Assembly (NCBI RefSeq): GCF_013403975.1
Contig: NZ_JABFDH010000002.1
Location: 743,342-807,341, forward strand
Length of the DNA stretch: 64,000 nucleotides
Reading direction: 5' to 3'
From: Winogradskyella ursingii
GTDB taxonomy: Bacteria; Bacteroidota; Bacteroidia; Flavobacteriales; Flavobacteriaceae
A model generated the notes under the pieces. That model did no database searches. It worked only from the letters and a program-made list of their open reading frames with translations, and was not told the DNA's origin. A program made the position numbers and the translations under genes. Shown one piece after another: positions 36,030-45,290 of this stretch (position 1 is the first letter of the stretch; each line of letters starts with the position of its first letter).

Positions 36030-37484
36030 ATGAAATTAAAACGACTGTCCTTAAGAGCCAGAATATTCGTTGCCATGATACTTCTTGTGTTGGTGGCTTC
36101 TGTTTTGATTGCGGCAGTGACTATTTACCAATACCATGAAGAGGCACAGGATTACCATAGGGAACGCCTAGAAAGAAAAGAAAAAGCCATCAGGCAGAGC
36201 ATTGATTTTGTCATCAGAGAAACAACTTACGAGGTCACAACAGAAAATATTCCATTAATTTTTAAGGATGAAATCTTTGATATCGATGCGATTCATAGTT
36301 TGCAGGTAAATCTCTATGATTTAGAAGGGCAACTGCTCAAAAGTTCAAAGCGAACCATACAAAGAGATACTTTAGACGATTGCTTAGATGCTGAAATACT
36401 AAATGAACTTTCGAGCACTGCAGAACATAGACATGTGGTTAAAAATGAAAAGAATGGTGAGATATTCCAGTCTTCATATTCATACATCACAGACGAAAAA
36501 TTTAAAAATCTAGCCATTTTAAATCTTCCCTATCTAGAAAACGACGATTTTCTAAATCGTGAGTTGAAAGAGTTTCTGTTGCGTTTGGGTTATGCCTATT
36601 TAGTAATGATTTTGGTCGCTATTTTCTTCGCCTATTTCATTTCAAAATACATTACTAGGTCACTTAAAACCATTAGTGAAAAGATGAATGAAATTAGGTT
36701 AGAAAAACGAAATAAAAAGATTGAAATAAACTCATCTAGCGAAGAAATAGAAACACTCGTCAATTCTTATAATAGCATGATTGAGGAGCTAGAAGCCTCA
36801 GCTGTAAAGTTAGCTACTAGTGAACGTGAGCAAGCGTGGCGAGAAATGGCAAAACAAGTAGCGCACGAAATTAAAAATCCGCTAACACCAATGCGATTGA
36901 GCGTGCAAAGTTTTCAACGAAAGTTTGACCCGGAAGATGAAAATATTCATCAGAAGGTCGAGGAATATAGTAATACCTTAATTCAGCAAATAGATACCAT
37001 GAGTTCTATTGCTTCTGCGTTTTCCAATTTCGCAAAAATGCCAGCACAGAAAAGTGAAGTGCTTAATGTGGTCCACATCGTAAAATTAGCATTGGATATT
37101 TTTAACGAACATTATATTTCTTTCGAAGCCGAAGAAGAAGAGATCATTGCCAAATTTGACAGAACACAATTGATAAGAGTTGTAACTAATTTGGTTAAAA
37201 ATGGTATCCAAGCCATACCAGAAGAAGCCGAAAACCCAATGATTAAAGTCCGTGTGTTTACTCGAGGTAATGATGTGAAAATTACGGTAGAAGATAATGG
37301 AGTGGGAATTTCAGAGAAAAATAAAGAAAAAGTTTTTGAGCCTAAATTCACCACAAAATCGAGTGGAATGGGATTAGGTCTGGCCATGGTAAAAAATATT
37401 GTGGAAACTTATAATGGAAGTATTAACTTTACATCAGGAATTGAAAAAGGTACCACGTTCGTGGTTACGTTTCCTAAGGAATAA
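36030..37484 (+). CDS. Orphan sensor histidine kinase, NtrY-like
   Basis: 484 residues: transmembrane helix (about 12-32), periplasmic sensor region (33-180), second helix (about 185-205), HAMP linker (206-260), HisKA with phospho-acceptor His279 in AKQVAHEIKNPLTPMRLS, and a complete HATPase domain (N-box NLVKNGIQAI, G1 DNGVGI, F and G2 box GMGLGLAMVKN). The NP after the H-box suits the NtrB/NtrY subfamily. No response regulator is adjacent. Inner-membrane location. Signal unknown. Confidence 0.93.
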   Translation: MKLKRLSLRARIFVAMILLVLVASVLIAAVTIYQYHEEAQDYHRERLERKEKAIRQSIDFVIRETTYEVTTENIPLIFKDEIFDIDAIHSLQVNLYDLEGQLLKSSKRTIQRDTLDDCLDAEILNELSSTAEHRHVVKNEKNGEIFQSSYSYITDEKFKNLAILNLPYLENDDFLNRELKEFLLRLGYAYLVMILVAIFFAYFISKYITRSLKTISEKMNEIRLEKRNKKIEINSSSEEIETLVNSYNSMIEELEASAVKLATSEREQAWREMAKQVAHEIKNPLTPMRLSVQSFQRKFDPEDENIHQKVEEYSNTLIQQIDTMSSIASAFSNFAKMPAQKSEVLNVVHIVKLALDIFNEHYISFEAEEEEIIAKFDRTQLIRVVTNLVKNGIQAIPEEAENPMIKVRVFTRGNDVKITVEDNGVGISEKNKEKVFEPKFTTKSSGMGLGLAMVKNIVETYNGSINFTSGIEKGTTFVVTFPKE

Positions 37485-37570
37485 CATTATTATCCGGAAT
37501 TCGTTTCTGGATTTCACGAAAAATATAAATCATTCAATACTGAAATAATTTCGGGATAAAAACACGTTTT

Positions 37571-38353
37571 ATGAATTACGAAAACATTACATCATCAACC
37601 TTCAACGGCATAACAACTATTAAAATTGATCGACCAAAAAAATTAAACGCTCTCAACAAAGCAACTATTGAAGAATTGCACAATGCTTTTAATGATGCAA
37701 ATAATAGTAAAGATACTAAAGTCATCATCCTCACAGGTAGTGGCGAAAAGGCATTTGTAGCTGGTGCAGATATTAGCGAATTTGCAGATTTTAGTGTCGA
37801 AGAAGGTGGAAAACTTGCGGCACAAGGTCAAAACCTGTTGTTCAATTTTGTCGAAAATCTAAGCACACCAGTTATCGCAGCAGTCAATGGATTTGCACTG
37901 GGAGGCGGATTGGAATTGGCGATGGCTTGCCACTTTAGGGTTGCGAGCAATAATGCCAAAATGGGATTACCAGAAACATCTCTTGGAGTTATTCCAGGAT
38001 ATGGAGGTACACAACGTTTGCCACAATTGGTTGGTAAGGGCAGAGCTATGGAAATGATAATGACAGCGGGTATGATAGATGCGGCACAAGCGTTACATTA
38101 CGGGTTGGTAAATCACGTCACTGAACAAGATGAACTTATTGAGTTTTGTGAAAAAATCGCAAACAAAATTATGCGTAATTCCTCAGTTGCTATTGCTGAA
38201 GCAATTAGAGCCATTAATGCCAATTACAAAGATGGCATCAATGGATATGACGTAGAAATTGAAGCTTTTGGTAACTGTTTTGGGACCGAAGATTTTACCG
38301 AAGGTACAACGGCTTTTTTAGAGAAGCGTAAGGCTGAGTTTACTGGGAAATGA
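37571..38353 (+). CDS. Enoyl-CoA hydratase/isomerase (crotonase)
   Basis: 260 residues. Oxyanion-hole motifs are KAFVAGADISEF and NGFALGGGLELAMACH, and both hydratase glutamates appear to be present (in GGGLELAM and GLPETSLGVIPGYGGTQRL). The full set of catalytic acids argues for a true hydratase (short-chain enoyl-CoA or 3-hydroxybutyryl-CoA) and not a divergent family member. It stands alone on the plus strand, with the radical SAM gene about 80 bp downstream. Cytoplasmic, beta-oxidation or amino-acid degradation. Confidence 0.93.
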   Translation: MNYENITSSTFNGITTIKIDRPKKLNALNKATIEELHNAFNDANNSKDTKVIILTGSGEKAFVAGADISEFADFSVEEGGKLAAQGQNLLFNFVENLSTPVIAAVNGFALGGGLELAMACHFRVASNNAKMGLPETSLGVIPGYGGTQRLPQLVGKGRAMEMIMTAGMIDAAQALHYGLVNHVTEQDELIEFCEKIANKIMRNSSVAIAEAIRAINANYKDGINGYDVEIEAFGNCFGTEDFTEGTTAFLEKRKAEFTGK

Positions 38354-38432
38354 TTTTTGTTTTACAGAATTTTAATTCTTAAAACTACAACCAATAGCAA
38401 CACCCAAATCCGTTCTGTTTTAATTTAGCGGA

Positions 38433-39506
38433 ATGGATTCCAAATCGCAAATAAAGGGTCGTGGCGCACAAAAAAATGTACATAATCGCTTTTTTGAATT
38501 ATCCCACGAAATACGTAACGACTTCTTGGAATTCTGCCAAAAAGAAGGTGAGGAAGTGGATCTAAACAAAACACAATACCTCAATGTATTTCCTAAAACT
38601 ATCGTTAACAAAGTCACAAGTCCAGATGTGGGTATGGCATATTCAATGAATATGTACCAAGGTTGCGAACACGGTTGCATTTATTGTTACGCACGTAACA
38701 GCCACGAGTTTTGGGGTTACAGTGCTGGACTCGATTTTGAACGGCGAATTTTAGTCAAAAAAGATGCACCAAAACTTTTGGAACAACACCTCAAAAAGAA
38801 AAGCTGGAAAGCCCAGACTATAGTTATGTCGGGTAATACCGATTGTTACCAACCTTCCGAAAAGAAATTTGAGTTAACCAGACAGTGTCTCGAAGTTTTT
38901 TTAAAGTACAAGCACCCAACGGCAATCATCACTAAAAATGCATTGATTCTTCGCGATTTGGATATTTTAAAACAATTGGCAGAGGATGATTTAATTGCTG
39001 TTAATGTTTCAATAACATCACTTTCAGAAGACACCAGACGCATTTTAGAACCAAGAACAGCAACGATTAAACGAAGATTACAGGTGGTAAAGGAATTAAG
39101 TCAAAACGGAATTCCTGTGAACGTGATGTTGGCACCCATAATTCCATCTATAAACAGTCATGAGATTTTACCTTTGGCAAAGGCAGTTTCAGAAGCTGGA
39201 GCATTAAATATATCACATACCATCGTGAGATTAAACGGAGCCATTGGTGAAATTTTCACCGATTGGATTAAGAAAACACTACCAGACAGAGCCGATAAAG
39301 TTCTGCATCAAATTGAAAATTGCCATGGAGGAACACTCAACGAAAGTAGATACGGTGTTAGAATGCGTGGCGAAGGGCAAATTGCCAAACAAATTAATGA
39401 TACTGTGACATTGGCTAGATTAAAGTATTTTAAAGGCAAATCTATGCCTAAATTAAATACAGAGCTGCACGAACAACACAAAGTTGGACAAATGAAATTG
39501 TTCTAA
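38433..39506 (+). CDS. PA0069-family radical SAM protein (SPL-like)
   Basis: 357 residues. The iron-sulfur cluster motif CxxxCxxC is CEHGCIYC, preceded by MNMYQG as in spore photoproduct lyase-like proteins. A conserved SGNTDCYQPSEKKFELTR block and the C-terminal RYGVRMRGEG follow. The family is widespread and its reaction is unknown; some members are named Rv2578c-like. A hairpin with an A-tract upstream follows at 39511-39535 and can terminate transcription from the opposite strand. Single gene. Confidence 0.9.
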   Translation: MDSKSQIKGRGAQKNVHNRFFELSHEIRNDFLEFCQKEGEEVDLNKTQYLNVFPKTIVNKVTSPDVGMAYSMNMYQGCEHGCIYCYARNSHEFWGYSAGLDFERRILVKKDAPKLLEQHLKKKSWKAQTIVMSGNTDCYQPSEKKFELTRQCLEVFLKYKHPTAIITKNALILRDLDILKQLAEDDLIAVNVSITSLSEDTRRILEPRTATIKRRLQVVKELSQNGIPVNVMLAPIIPSINSHEILPLAKAVSEAGALNISHTIVRLNGAIGEIFTDWIKKTLPDRADKVLHQIENCHGGTLNESRYGVRMRGEGQIAKQINDTVTLARLKYFKGKSMPKLNTELHEQHKVGQMKLF

Positions 39507-39510
39507 ATAA

Positions 39511-39535
39511 AAAAAGTGAGCCCTAAAGCTCACTC
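39511..39535 (-). terminator. Intrinsic terminator of the secreted-protein gene at 39576
   Basis: Stem AGTGAGC / GCTCACT with a 6-nt loop at 39516-39535. On the minus strand it is followed by a run of T, so it best serves the gene ending at 39576. Confidence 0.75.
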
Positions 39536-39575
39536 TCTTTCTAATAAATAAAGGAATTATAAACAACAATCTAGT

Positions 39576-40133
39576 TTATATTTTAAAATTCTCGACATAA
39601 ATTCTACCATTAGATTTAATCACTGCCGTGTAATCACCAATTTCTGTTTTATCTAATTTGTACACACGATTAATAATTGATTTATCACTTAATGTTTCAG
39701 AATAAATCAATTGATTTCCGAAATAAAGTTCAACCTTCATTTCGTTATTGTCCAAAGCCAATTTAGAAATAAGAACTCTAGATTTTTCAGTTCTAATTAC
39801 AGGTTTGTGAATGGTTTTTTTAGCTTCTTCAATAAAGCGAATATTGTGATTTTCAATTTTAAAAGTGTGCATTGAGATTTCAAAATCCTTGTTGATTTCG
39901 ATAGTGTAAACACCATTTTTTAGATTTGAAAAATCAAACATAGAACGAAGGTCACCATTACGTTCCATTTTGTCCGAAAATACTAATACACCTTCCGAAT
40001 CATAAATATAAACCATATCACCTTTGTTGGTAATTTTGTTTTTTGAAGGATGATTTACATTGACGTTGGCATAGCTCGATAATGTTCCTAGCACTAAGGC
40101 TATTACTAAAATGTTTTTTGTTATTGTTTTCAT
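39576..40133 (-). CDS. Secreted protein of unknown function (DUF3244-like)
   Basis: 185 residues with a signal peptide (about 1-22, LVIALVLGTLSSYA). It has two weakly similar beta-rich halves, each with a turn of the form YDSEGVLVFSD... or YFGNQLIYSET..., and a Y[T/E]-[VI]-x-I pattern close to T9SS-type sorting domains, although the usual LYPNP start is missing. I regard it as a small secreted beta-sandwich protein and do not assign a function. The 5' leader contains an 18-base perfect hairpin (40179-40196) and a -7 box further upstream. Confidence 0.7.
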   Translation of the reverse strand: MKTITKNILVIALVLGTLSSYANVNVNHPSKNKITNKGDMVYIYDSEGVLVFSDKMERNGDLRSMFDFSNLKNGVYTIEINKDFEISMHTFKIENHNIRFIEEAKKTIHKPVIRTEKSRVLISKLALDNNEMKVELYFGNQLIYSETLSDKSIINRVYKLDKTEIGDYTAVIKSNGRIYVENFKI

Positions 40134-40178
40134 TACTTGGGGTTTTAAAATTTAAAAAGTTATTTCTAATTTGTTTTG

Positions 40179-40196
40179 AGCTGAAACCTTTCAGCT
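40179..40196 (-). promoter_or_regulatory. Perfect hairpin in the 5' leader of the secreted-protein gene
   Basis: AGCTGAAA / TTTCAGCT with a 2-base loop sits between the predicted -7 box (40216-40223) and the start codon at 40133. It could affect translation or mRNA stability. Confidence 0.45.
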
Positions 40197-40215
40197 TTCG
40201 TAATTAATTACAGTA

Positions 40216-40223
40216 CAAATTTA
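40216..40223 (-). promoter_or_regulatory. Predicted -7 box of the secreted-protein gene
   Basis: On the minus strand the sequence reads TAAATTTG, a match to TAnnTTTG, giving a leader of about 75 nt that contains the hairpin. Confidence 0.45.
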
Positions 40224-40364
40224 GAGTGCTTACCAAGCTTAAAAAACAAGCATTTTGGCTAATATGTGTGTAAAATTAACCTCATATCAATTTACGAAAA
40301 CCATTTCGGTTAAAATAACATAGAATTATGGTAATTGTATATAGTTTTTTAACGTGATAAGACT

Positions 40365-40372
40365 TAATTTTG
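40365..40372 (+). promoter_or_regulatory. Predicted -7 box very close to the AraC regulator start
   Basis: TAATTTTG ends 7 bp before the start codon at 40380, which would make the transcript nearly leaderless. No clear -33 TTG. Confidence 0.35.
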
Positions 40373-40379
40373 CGTCATA

Positions 40380-41252
40380 ATGAAAGTTAGACAACCCATA
40401 CTAGAAAAAATAAGTCCAGAATTTGGTAGTTCGCTCAAGGTTCGTAAGCATGAAGCTTATATGGGCGATAAAAAGCCATTTTGGCATTTTCATCCGGAAA
40501 TGGAATTGGTCTATGTAAATAAGGGTGCTGGTAAACGTCATATAGGCAACCATCTCTCATATTTTAACAATAGTCAATTGTTACTAATTGGATCTAATTT
40601 ACCACATAACGGTTTTATAGACAGGCTAACAGTTAGTGGCAGTGAAACGCTTATTCAGTTTAAACCCGATTTCTTAGGTGATCATTTTTTTGATATTCCA
40701 GAAATGGAACCTATAAAGCAACTTTTTGAAAGAGCTAAAAAAGGAATTGTTTTTGGTGTTAAAACCAAGCAGAAAATGGGTAAGAAGATTGAGAAAGTAC
40801 CAGAAAAAGAAGGTTTTAAAAAAATATTGGTGTTGCTGGAAGTTTTTCATGGCCTAGCAAAGTCAGACGACTATACATTGTTAAACGCAGATGGATTTGC
40901 TTTTGAAGCAGAACCACAGGATAGTGCAAAAATAGATATAGTCTTTAAGCATGTTAATCAAAATTTTAAAGAGCATATTAGTTTAGATGAAATTGCAGAT
41001 AAGGTAAGCATGACAGTGCCTGCATTCTGTCGATATTTTAAAAGAGTCACTGGCAAAACATTTACAAAATTGGTAAATGAATATAGGGTAGTACATGCAA
41101 CCAAACTTTTATCTGAGAGCCAAATGAGTATTACGGATATATGTTTTGAATGTGGTTTTAATAATTTTTCTCACTTCAATAAATTATTTAAGGAGTTTAC
41201 CGGAAAAAGTGCTTCGAAATACAGAGGAGAACTCAAACTAATACTGCAATAA
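40380..41252 (+). CDS. AraC family transcriptional regulator
   Basis: 290 residues: an N-terminal cupin domain with HFHPEMELVYV (metal or sugar pocket) and a C-terminal AraC domain with two helix-turn-helix motifs, ISLDEIADKVSMTVPAFCRYFKRVTG and ITDICFECGFNNFSHFNKLFKEFTG. The N-terminus MKVRQPILEKISPEFGSS is family-like, which supports the annotated start despite the very close promoter box. It is divergent from the secreted-protein gene across a 246-bp region and may regulate it. Carbohydrate-related control is common in the family but not shown here. Confidence 0.9.
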   Translation: MKVRQPILEKISPEFGSSLKVRKHEAYMGDKKPFWHFHPEMELVYVNKGAGKRHIGNHLSYFNNSQLLLIGSNLPHNGFIDRLTVSGSETLIQFKPDFLGDHFFDIPEMEPIKQLFERAKKGIVFGVKTKQKMGKKIEKVPEKEGFKKILVLLEVFHGLAKSDDYTLLNADGFAFEAEPQDSAKIDIVFKHVNQNFKEHISLDEIADKVSMTVPAFCRYFKRVTGKTFTKLVNEYRVVHATKLLSESQMSITDICFECGFNNFSHFNKLFKEFTGKSASKYRGELKLILQ

Positions 41253-41331
41253 TCAATAAATCTTAAAAGGCACAGTCATGGAGACGATTGAGTATAAAAT
41301 GATTTCTCTTAAAGTAGCCAAAGAAAATTAA

Positions 41332-41991
41332 TTAAATTTTACCTTCCCACTCAGCATAAAATTGTTTCAAAAAGCTTTCCATAAACTTGTGCCTATCCGA
41401 AGCTATTTGCTTTCCGGTTTTGGTATTCATTTGATCTTTTAGGAGTAGTAGTTTTTCGTAAAAATGATTTATAGTTGGTGCATCTGAAACTTTGTACTCC
41501 GCTTTCGTCATTGTTAGATTTGGCTCAATCTCTGGATTGTAAAGTGGTCTGTTCTTAAAACCGCCATAATTAAAACAGCGCGCAATACCAATGGCACCAA
41601 TGGCATCCAAACGGTCTGCGTCCTGTACCACTTTCATTTCCTTTGAAGTAAAAGTAGCGTCCGAATCAAAAGAATTCTTAAAGGACATATTTTCAATAAT
41701 CTGAATCACATGTTCTATGATGCCACTATCTACATTGTTTTTTAAAAGAAATTCTCTGGCTTTTTTTGGGCCAATGGTTTCATCTCCCTTAAAAAATTTA
41801 GAATCCGCAATATCATGTAGTAGTGCTGCCAAAGACACAACCAAAATATCTACAGGTTCAGATTTTGAAATTAGCAAAGCATTTTTGTATACACGCTCTG
41901 TGTGAAACCAGTCGTGACCACCTTCCGCATCTTTAAGTTCTTGTTTCACAAAAGATATGGTCGAATTTATAATAGGACTTTTGATACGCAT
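41332..41991 (-). CDS. HD-domain phosphohydrolase
   Basis: 219 residues with a complete HD signature: H at GGHDWFHTERV, HD at LLHDIADSKF, and D at DADRLDAIGAIGIAR. This arrangement matches the YedJ-like small HD hydrolases that act on nucleotides or other phosphoesters. No fused sensor or regulatory domain. It lies 11 bp downstream of the desaturase gene on the same strand and may share its transcript, but a functional link is not obvious. Substrate unknown. Confidence 0.88.
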   Translation of the reverse strand: MRIKSPIINSTISFVKQELKDAEGGHDWFHTERVYKNALLISKSEPVDILVVSLAALLHDIADSKFFKGDETIGPKKAREFLLKNNVDSGIIEHVIQIIENMSFKNSFDSDATFTSKEMKVVQDADRLDAIGAIGIARCFNYGGFKNRPLYNPEIEPNLTMTKAEYKVSDAPTINHFYEKLLLLKDQMNTKTGKQIASDRHKFMESFLKQFYAEWEGKI

Positions 41992-42002
41992 ATCACAAGA
42001 TT

Positions 42003-42983
42003 TTAAGCAGGCTCAACCCATTTAAATTGATATGAATTTTCCGGTATTTTCATACGTTCCGCTAAACGCATCATGCGTGCTGGTAATTTCATGAGATAGT
42101 CTCGTGCTTTTTCGGCTTCGTCAGATAAATCTTTAATGTTGGCAATATCCCAACGCTCAATTAATTTTTGAAGAATATCCACGTAATCTGCAGAAGTATA
42201 CACACCAATACGCTGAGCGGTATTTGAAAATTCTTCAAAAGCAGTGCTTATTTTTCCGCCAGATTCGCGTAAAAAATGGGCTGGCATTGCAATTTTTTGT
42301 TTCATCATGTAGTGAAATGCCATCATCATTTGGCTTGGGTCTACTGTAAAAATTCGTTCTACAAATTCGGCATAAGCATGGTGGTGTCGCATCTCGTCAC
42401 CAGAAATAATACGGCACATTTTAGCTAATTGCTTATTACCTTTTTCTTTGGCAATTTTAGCGACGCGATTGTGCGAAATGTAAGTAGCTAATTCCTGAAA
42501 GCTAGTATAGACAAAGTTTTTGTAAGGATCTCTATCTGTACCAATATCAAAACCGTCTGCTATGAGATGTTGTGTTGTTTTTTCAATTTCACGCATATTA
42601 ACGCGCCCAGAAAGGTAGAGGTATTTGTTGAGAACATCTCCATGTCGATTTTCTTCGGCCGTCCAGTGTCTTACCCATTTAGACCATGCGTTTCGTTCTA
42701 CTTGTCCCACACCTTCAACATCCATTAGCCAAGATTCATAAGTTGGTAATGCCTCTTCTGTTATCATATCTCCGACTAGGACTACCCAAAAATCATAAGG
42801 TAGTTCTTTAGATAGTTCACGGATCTCTCTAACTTCATCATAAAATTTCTCACTTTCCGAATTAGGTAAAAAATCAGTGGGTTGCCAGATACTGTCTACT
42901 GGGATTAAGTATTTTTCTATTAGGGAATCAACATCTTTTTCGAGATGTTGCATCACTTCCAATCTTACATTTTTCAACGACAT
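42003..42983 (-). CDS. Acyl-[acyl-carrier-protein] desaturase (soluble di-iron)
   Basis: 326 residues of the stearoyl-ACP 9-desaturase-like family. The two iron-binding helices read EENRHGDVLNKY and DEMRHHHAYAEF, giving the EExxH...DExxH ligands. The enzyme introduces a cis double bond in ACP-bound acyl chains using O2 and ferredoxin, setting membrane fluidity. Neighbouring plsC (19 bp upstream) points to a lipid-synthesis unit plsC-desaturase-HD. The length matches plastid-type and actinobacterial enzymes. Confidence 0.93.
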   Translation of the reverse strand: MSLKNVRLEVMQHLEKDVDSLIEKYLIPVDSIWQPTDFLPNSESEKFYDEVREIRELSKELPYDFWVVLVGDMITEEALPTYESWLMDVEGVGQVERNAWSKWVRHWTAEENRHGDVLNKYLYLSGRVNMREIEKTTQHLIADGFDIGTDRDPYKNFVYTSFQELATYISHNRVAKIAKEKGNKQLAKMCRIISGDEMRHHHAYAEFVERIFTVDPSQMMMAFHYMMKQKIAMPAHFLRESGGKISTAFEEFSNTAQRIGVYTSADYVDILQKLIERWDIANIKDLSDEAEKARDYLMKLPARMMRLAERMKIPENSYQFKWVEPA

Positions 42984-43001
42984 TTTTGTGGTGTTTTATG
43001 G

Positions 43002-43739
43002 TTACTTTATAATGCCATTGATGATGGTTTGCTCAACCTGTTGCATCAATTCGGCTTTATTAGTAAAGTTAGCAATTTCTAAAGGTTTGTGCACAGTAAA
43101 TTTGATATGATTTCCTATTCCCATTGGAAATTTACCATACCTTAACATTTTCCACGAATTATTAACAGTTATTGGCACAATCAAGGCAGAAGGTGCCTTT
43201 TTAATTAGAATTTCTAGACCTCTGGCTCTAAATGGTTTTGGTGTACCGTCCTTACTTCGTGTGCCTTCTGGAAAAATAACGGCTGCACGTTTAGTGTTTT
43301 CGATGTACTCACCAAATTTCATCATAGCTGGTAAAGCTTGGCGCGGATTTTTTCTGTCGATTAAAACTGATCCTCCATGACGTAAATTATAAGAGACGCT
43401 TGGTATACCATGACCTAATTCTTTTTTAGCTACAAATTTCACATGATGCTTGCGAAGATGCCACATAATAGGTGAGATATCATACATACTTTGATGGTTA
43501 GATACAATGATTAATGGCCTTTCTTTTGTTATTTGATGTGGGTTATTAAATGTAAAGCGGGTGCCCAAAACGTTTAGACAGCGCATTAGAAAAAATTGTA
43601 GTGCATCAACACTCTTTTTATGAGCTTGATAACCCAAAACATTAAAGCAAAACCATTGTATGGGATGAAAAACAACCAATGTTAACCCGAACAAAATCAA
43701 GTATAAAACGGTAAGCGGATAGGCCAATAATTTTCTCAT
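43002..43739 (-). CDS. plsC: 1-acyl-sn-glycerol-3-phosphate acyltransferase
   Basis: 245 residues with an N-terminal hydrophobic region and the acyltransferase motifs NHQSMYDI (H-x4-D active site) and FPEGTRSKDG (block III), plus block IV-like PSALIVPITVNNS. It makes phosphatidic acid from lysophosphatidic acid at the inner membrane. First gene of a unit with the acyl-ACP desaturase. The bacilliredoxin gene upstream is separated from it by a terminator, so the unit has its own promoter. Confidence 0.93.
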   Translation of the reverse strand: MRKLLAYPLTVLYLILFGLTLVVFHPIQWFCFNVLGYQAHKKSVDALQFFLMRCLNVLGTRFTFNNPHQITKERPLIIVSNHQSMYDISPIMWHLRKHHVKFVAKKELGHGIPSVSYNLRHGGSVLIDRKNPRQALPAMMKFGEYIENTKRAAVIFPEGTRSKDGTPKPFRARGLEILIKKAPSALIVPITVNNSWKMLRYGKFPMGIGNHIKFTVHKPLEIANFTNKAELMQQVEQTIINGIIK

Positions 43740-43771
43740 GCCGTAAAAATAAATTAATGGTAACGATGCAC

Positions 43772-43799
43772 AAAAAAACCACGAATTAATTCGTGGTTT
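43772..43799 (-). terminator. Intrinsic terminator of the bacilliredoxin gene
   Basis: A 24-bp perfect palindrome at 43776-43799 (AAACCACGAATT and its complement), followed on the minus strand by a run of T. Confidence 0.85.
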
Positions 43800-43843
43800 A
43801 AATCATTACTTAAAAATTTTGGTGTCATCGCAATGACATAAAA

Positions 43844-44254
43844 TTAACAATGCTGATTGTAAGCATCCATAAGGTTTTCTGCAATAAGTTCTGCAGGACG
43901 ACCTTCAATGTGGTGTCGCTCTAACATGTGTACCAATTCACCATCTTTAAATAAAGCGATGCTTGGAGAACTCGGAGGAAATGGAACCATGTGCGCGCGC
44001 GCCTTATCCGTGGCCTCTCTATCTACACCGGCAAAAACTGTTACTAAATTTTCGGGTTTTTTATCGTTGTCTAAACTCATTCTTGCGCCAGGTCTTGCAT
44101 TGGCTGCCGCACAACCACAAACCGAATTTACAACCACTAAGGTTGTGCCTTCTTTGGCTAGTGCGTTATCAACGGCTTCTTCTGTATGTAATTCTTCAAA
44201 ACCTACGCTGGTTAAATCGGCACGCATTGGTTTTACTAATTCTGCTGGATACAT
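43844..44254 (-). CDS. BrxA/BrxB family bacilliredoxin (DUF1094)
   Basis: 136 residues with a thioredoxin-like fold. The unusual CGC active-site motif is in NSVCGCAAANARPG (Cys46 and Cys48), characteristic of YphP/YqiW bacilliredoxins, which remove bacillithiol from proteins. In flavobacteria the low-molecular-weight thiol partner is less certain. Single gene with its own predicted promoter and a palindromic terminator. Cytoplasmic redox repair. Confidence 0.92.
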   Translation of the reverse strand: MYPAELVKPMRADLTSVGFEELHTEEAVDNALAKEGTTLVVVNSVCGCAAANARPGARMSLDNDKKPENLVTVFAGVDREATDKARAHMVPFPPSSPSIALFKDGELVHMLERHHIEGRPAELIAENLMDAYNQHC

Positions 44255-44289
44255 ATTTCTTGATTTTAATTCGTCTTAATTTTGAATTG

Positions 44290-44297
44290 CAAAGATA
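44290..44297 (-). promoter_or_regulatory. Predicted -7 box of the bacilliredoxin gene
   Basis: On the minus strand TATCTTTG matches TAnnTTTG, about 35 bp before the start codon. Confidence 0.5.
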
Positions 44298-44435
44298 ATG
44301 AAAAATAGTAGGCATATGACAGTCTACGGTTAGCACTTTTAATTGTACTATTTGTGTTTTCAATCGTAACAAATCGATGAAAGTTTCTACTAACATAGTG
44401 GTATATTTATGCCTCAATAAATTTTAAAATACTAT

Positions 44436-45221
44436 ATGAGTTTTGCAAAATGGATAGGTGGTGCTATTGGCTGGTCTTTTGGTGGGCCTATAGGTGCTAT
44501 AATTGGATTGGCCACAGGTAGCTTTGTCGATAATATTGCTGGTAATGGAACGCCATTGTTGGGTGAACGCCAAACGGGAAGACGACAGTATGATCCTTAT
44601 CAACGCACTAGAACAAGAACACAAGAGAGGCCACGGACTCAGTCTGGTGACTTTGAAGTGAGCCTTTTAATCTTAGCTTCTATAGTAATTAAAGCCGATG
44701 GGAAACAAGATCAGCGAGAGCTTGATTTTGTGCGACAGCAGTTCAGTAACATGTACGGTAAAGAGCGTGCCAATCATGCTTTTAAATTATTTAAGCAAAT
44801 TAACAAGCAGGACATTTCTACACGTCAGGTCTGTAAGCAAATTAAACAAATGATGGACCATCCATCGCGCTTACAATTACTTCATTTTTTATTCGGAATT
44901 GCTAAAGCAGATGGCCATGTTACTGAAGATGAAGTAAGACAAATTTACACCATAGCGGGTTACATTGGCATCAGCAATAAAGATTATGAAAGTATAAAAG
45001 CGATGTTTTATAATAGTACAAACAATGCTTATAAAATTCTTGAAATTGATAAATCTGCTTCCGATGATGAGGTGAAAAGAGCCTACCGAACCATGGCAAA
45101 GAAGTACCATCCTGACCGTGTTGGGCATTTAGGTAAAGAACATCAGGAAGGTGCAGAGGAAAAATTTAGGCAGGTACAACAAGCTTATGAGCATATCCAA
45201 AAGGAGCGTGGGTTTAAGTAG
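44436..45221 (+). CDS. TerB/DnaJ-domain protein (DjlA-like co-chaperone)
   Basis: 261 residues. N-terminal glycine-rich hydrophobic segment ([21 protein letters not shown]), then a TerB-like helical domain (about 70-190, [16 protein letters not shown]...), and a C-terminal J domain (about 195-261) with the HPD motif in [12 protein letters not shown]. This order matches DjlA-type membrane-associated co-chaperones that stimulate DnaK. Single gene; the next gene on the other strand converges after about 70 bp containing degenerate heptamers. Confidence 0.88.
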   Translation: MSFAKWIGGAIGWSFGGPIGAIIGLATGSFVDNIAGNGTPLLGERQTGRRQYDPYQRTRTRTQERPRTQSGDFEVSLLILASIVIKADGKQDQRELDFVRQQFSNMYGKERANHAFKLFKQINKQDISTRQVCKQIKQMMDHPSRLQLLHFLFGIAKADGHVTEDEVRQIYTIAGYIGISNKDYESIKAMFYNSTNNAYKILEIDKSASDDEVKRAYRTMAKKYHPDRVGHLGKEHQEGAEEKFRQVQQAYEHIQKERGFK

Positions 45222-45222
45222 G

Positions 45223-45243
45223 TTGCAGTTTTCAGTAGCAGTC
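45223..45243 (+). repeat. Three degenerate heptamers (TTGCAGT, TTTCAGT, AGCAGTC)
   Basis: A short run with heptamer periodicity just after the DnaJ-domain gene, of the same general style as, but a different sequence from, the arrays at 21.6 and 22.05 kb. Confidence 0.4.
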
Positions 45244-45290
45244 TCAGCTTAAAGTTTCTGAAAAGCAAAAACGGTAATTCATTAATCGAT

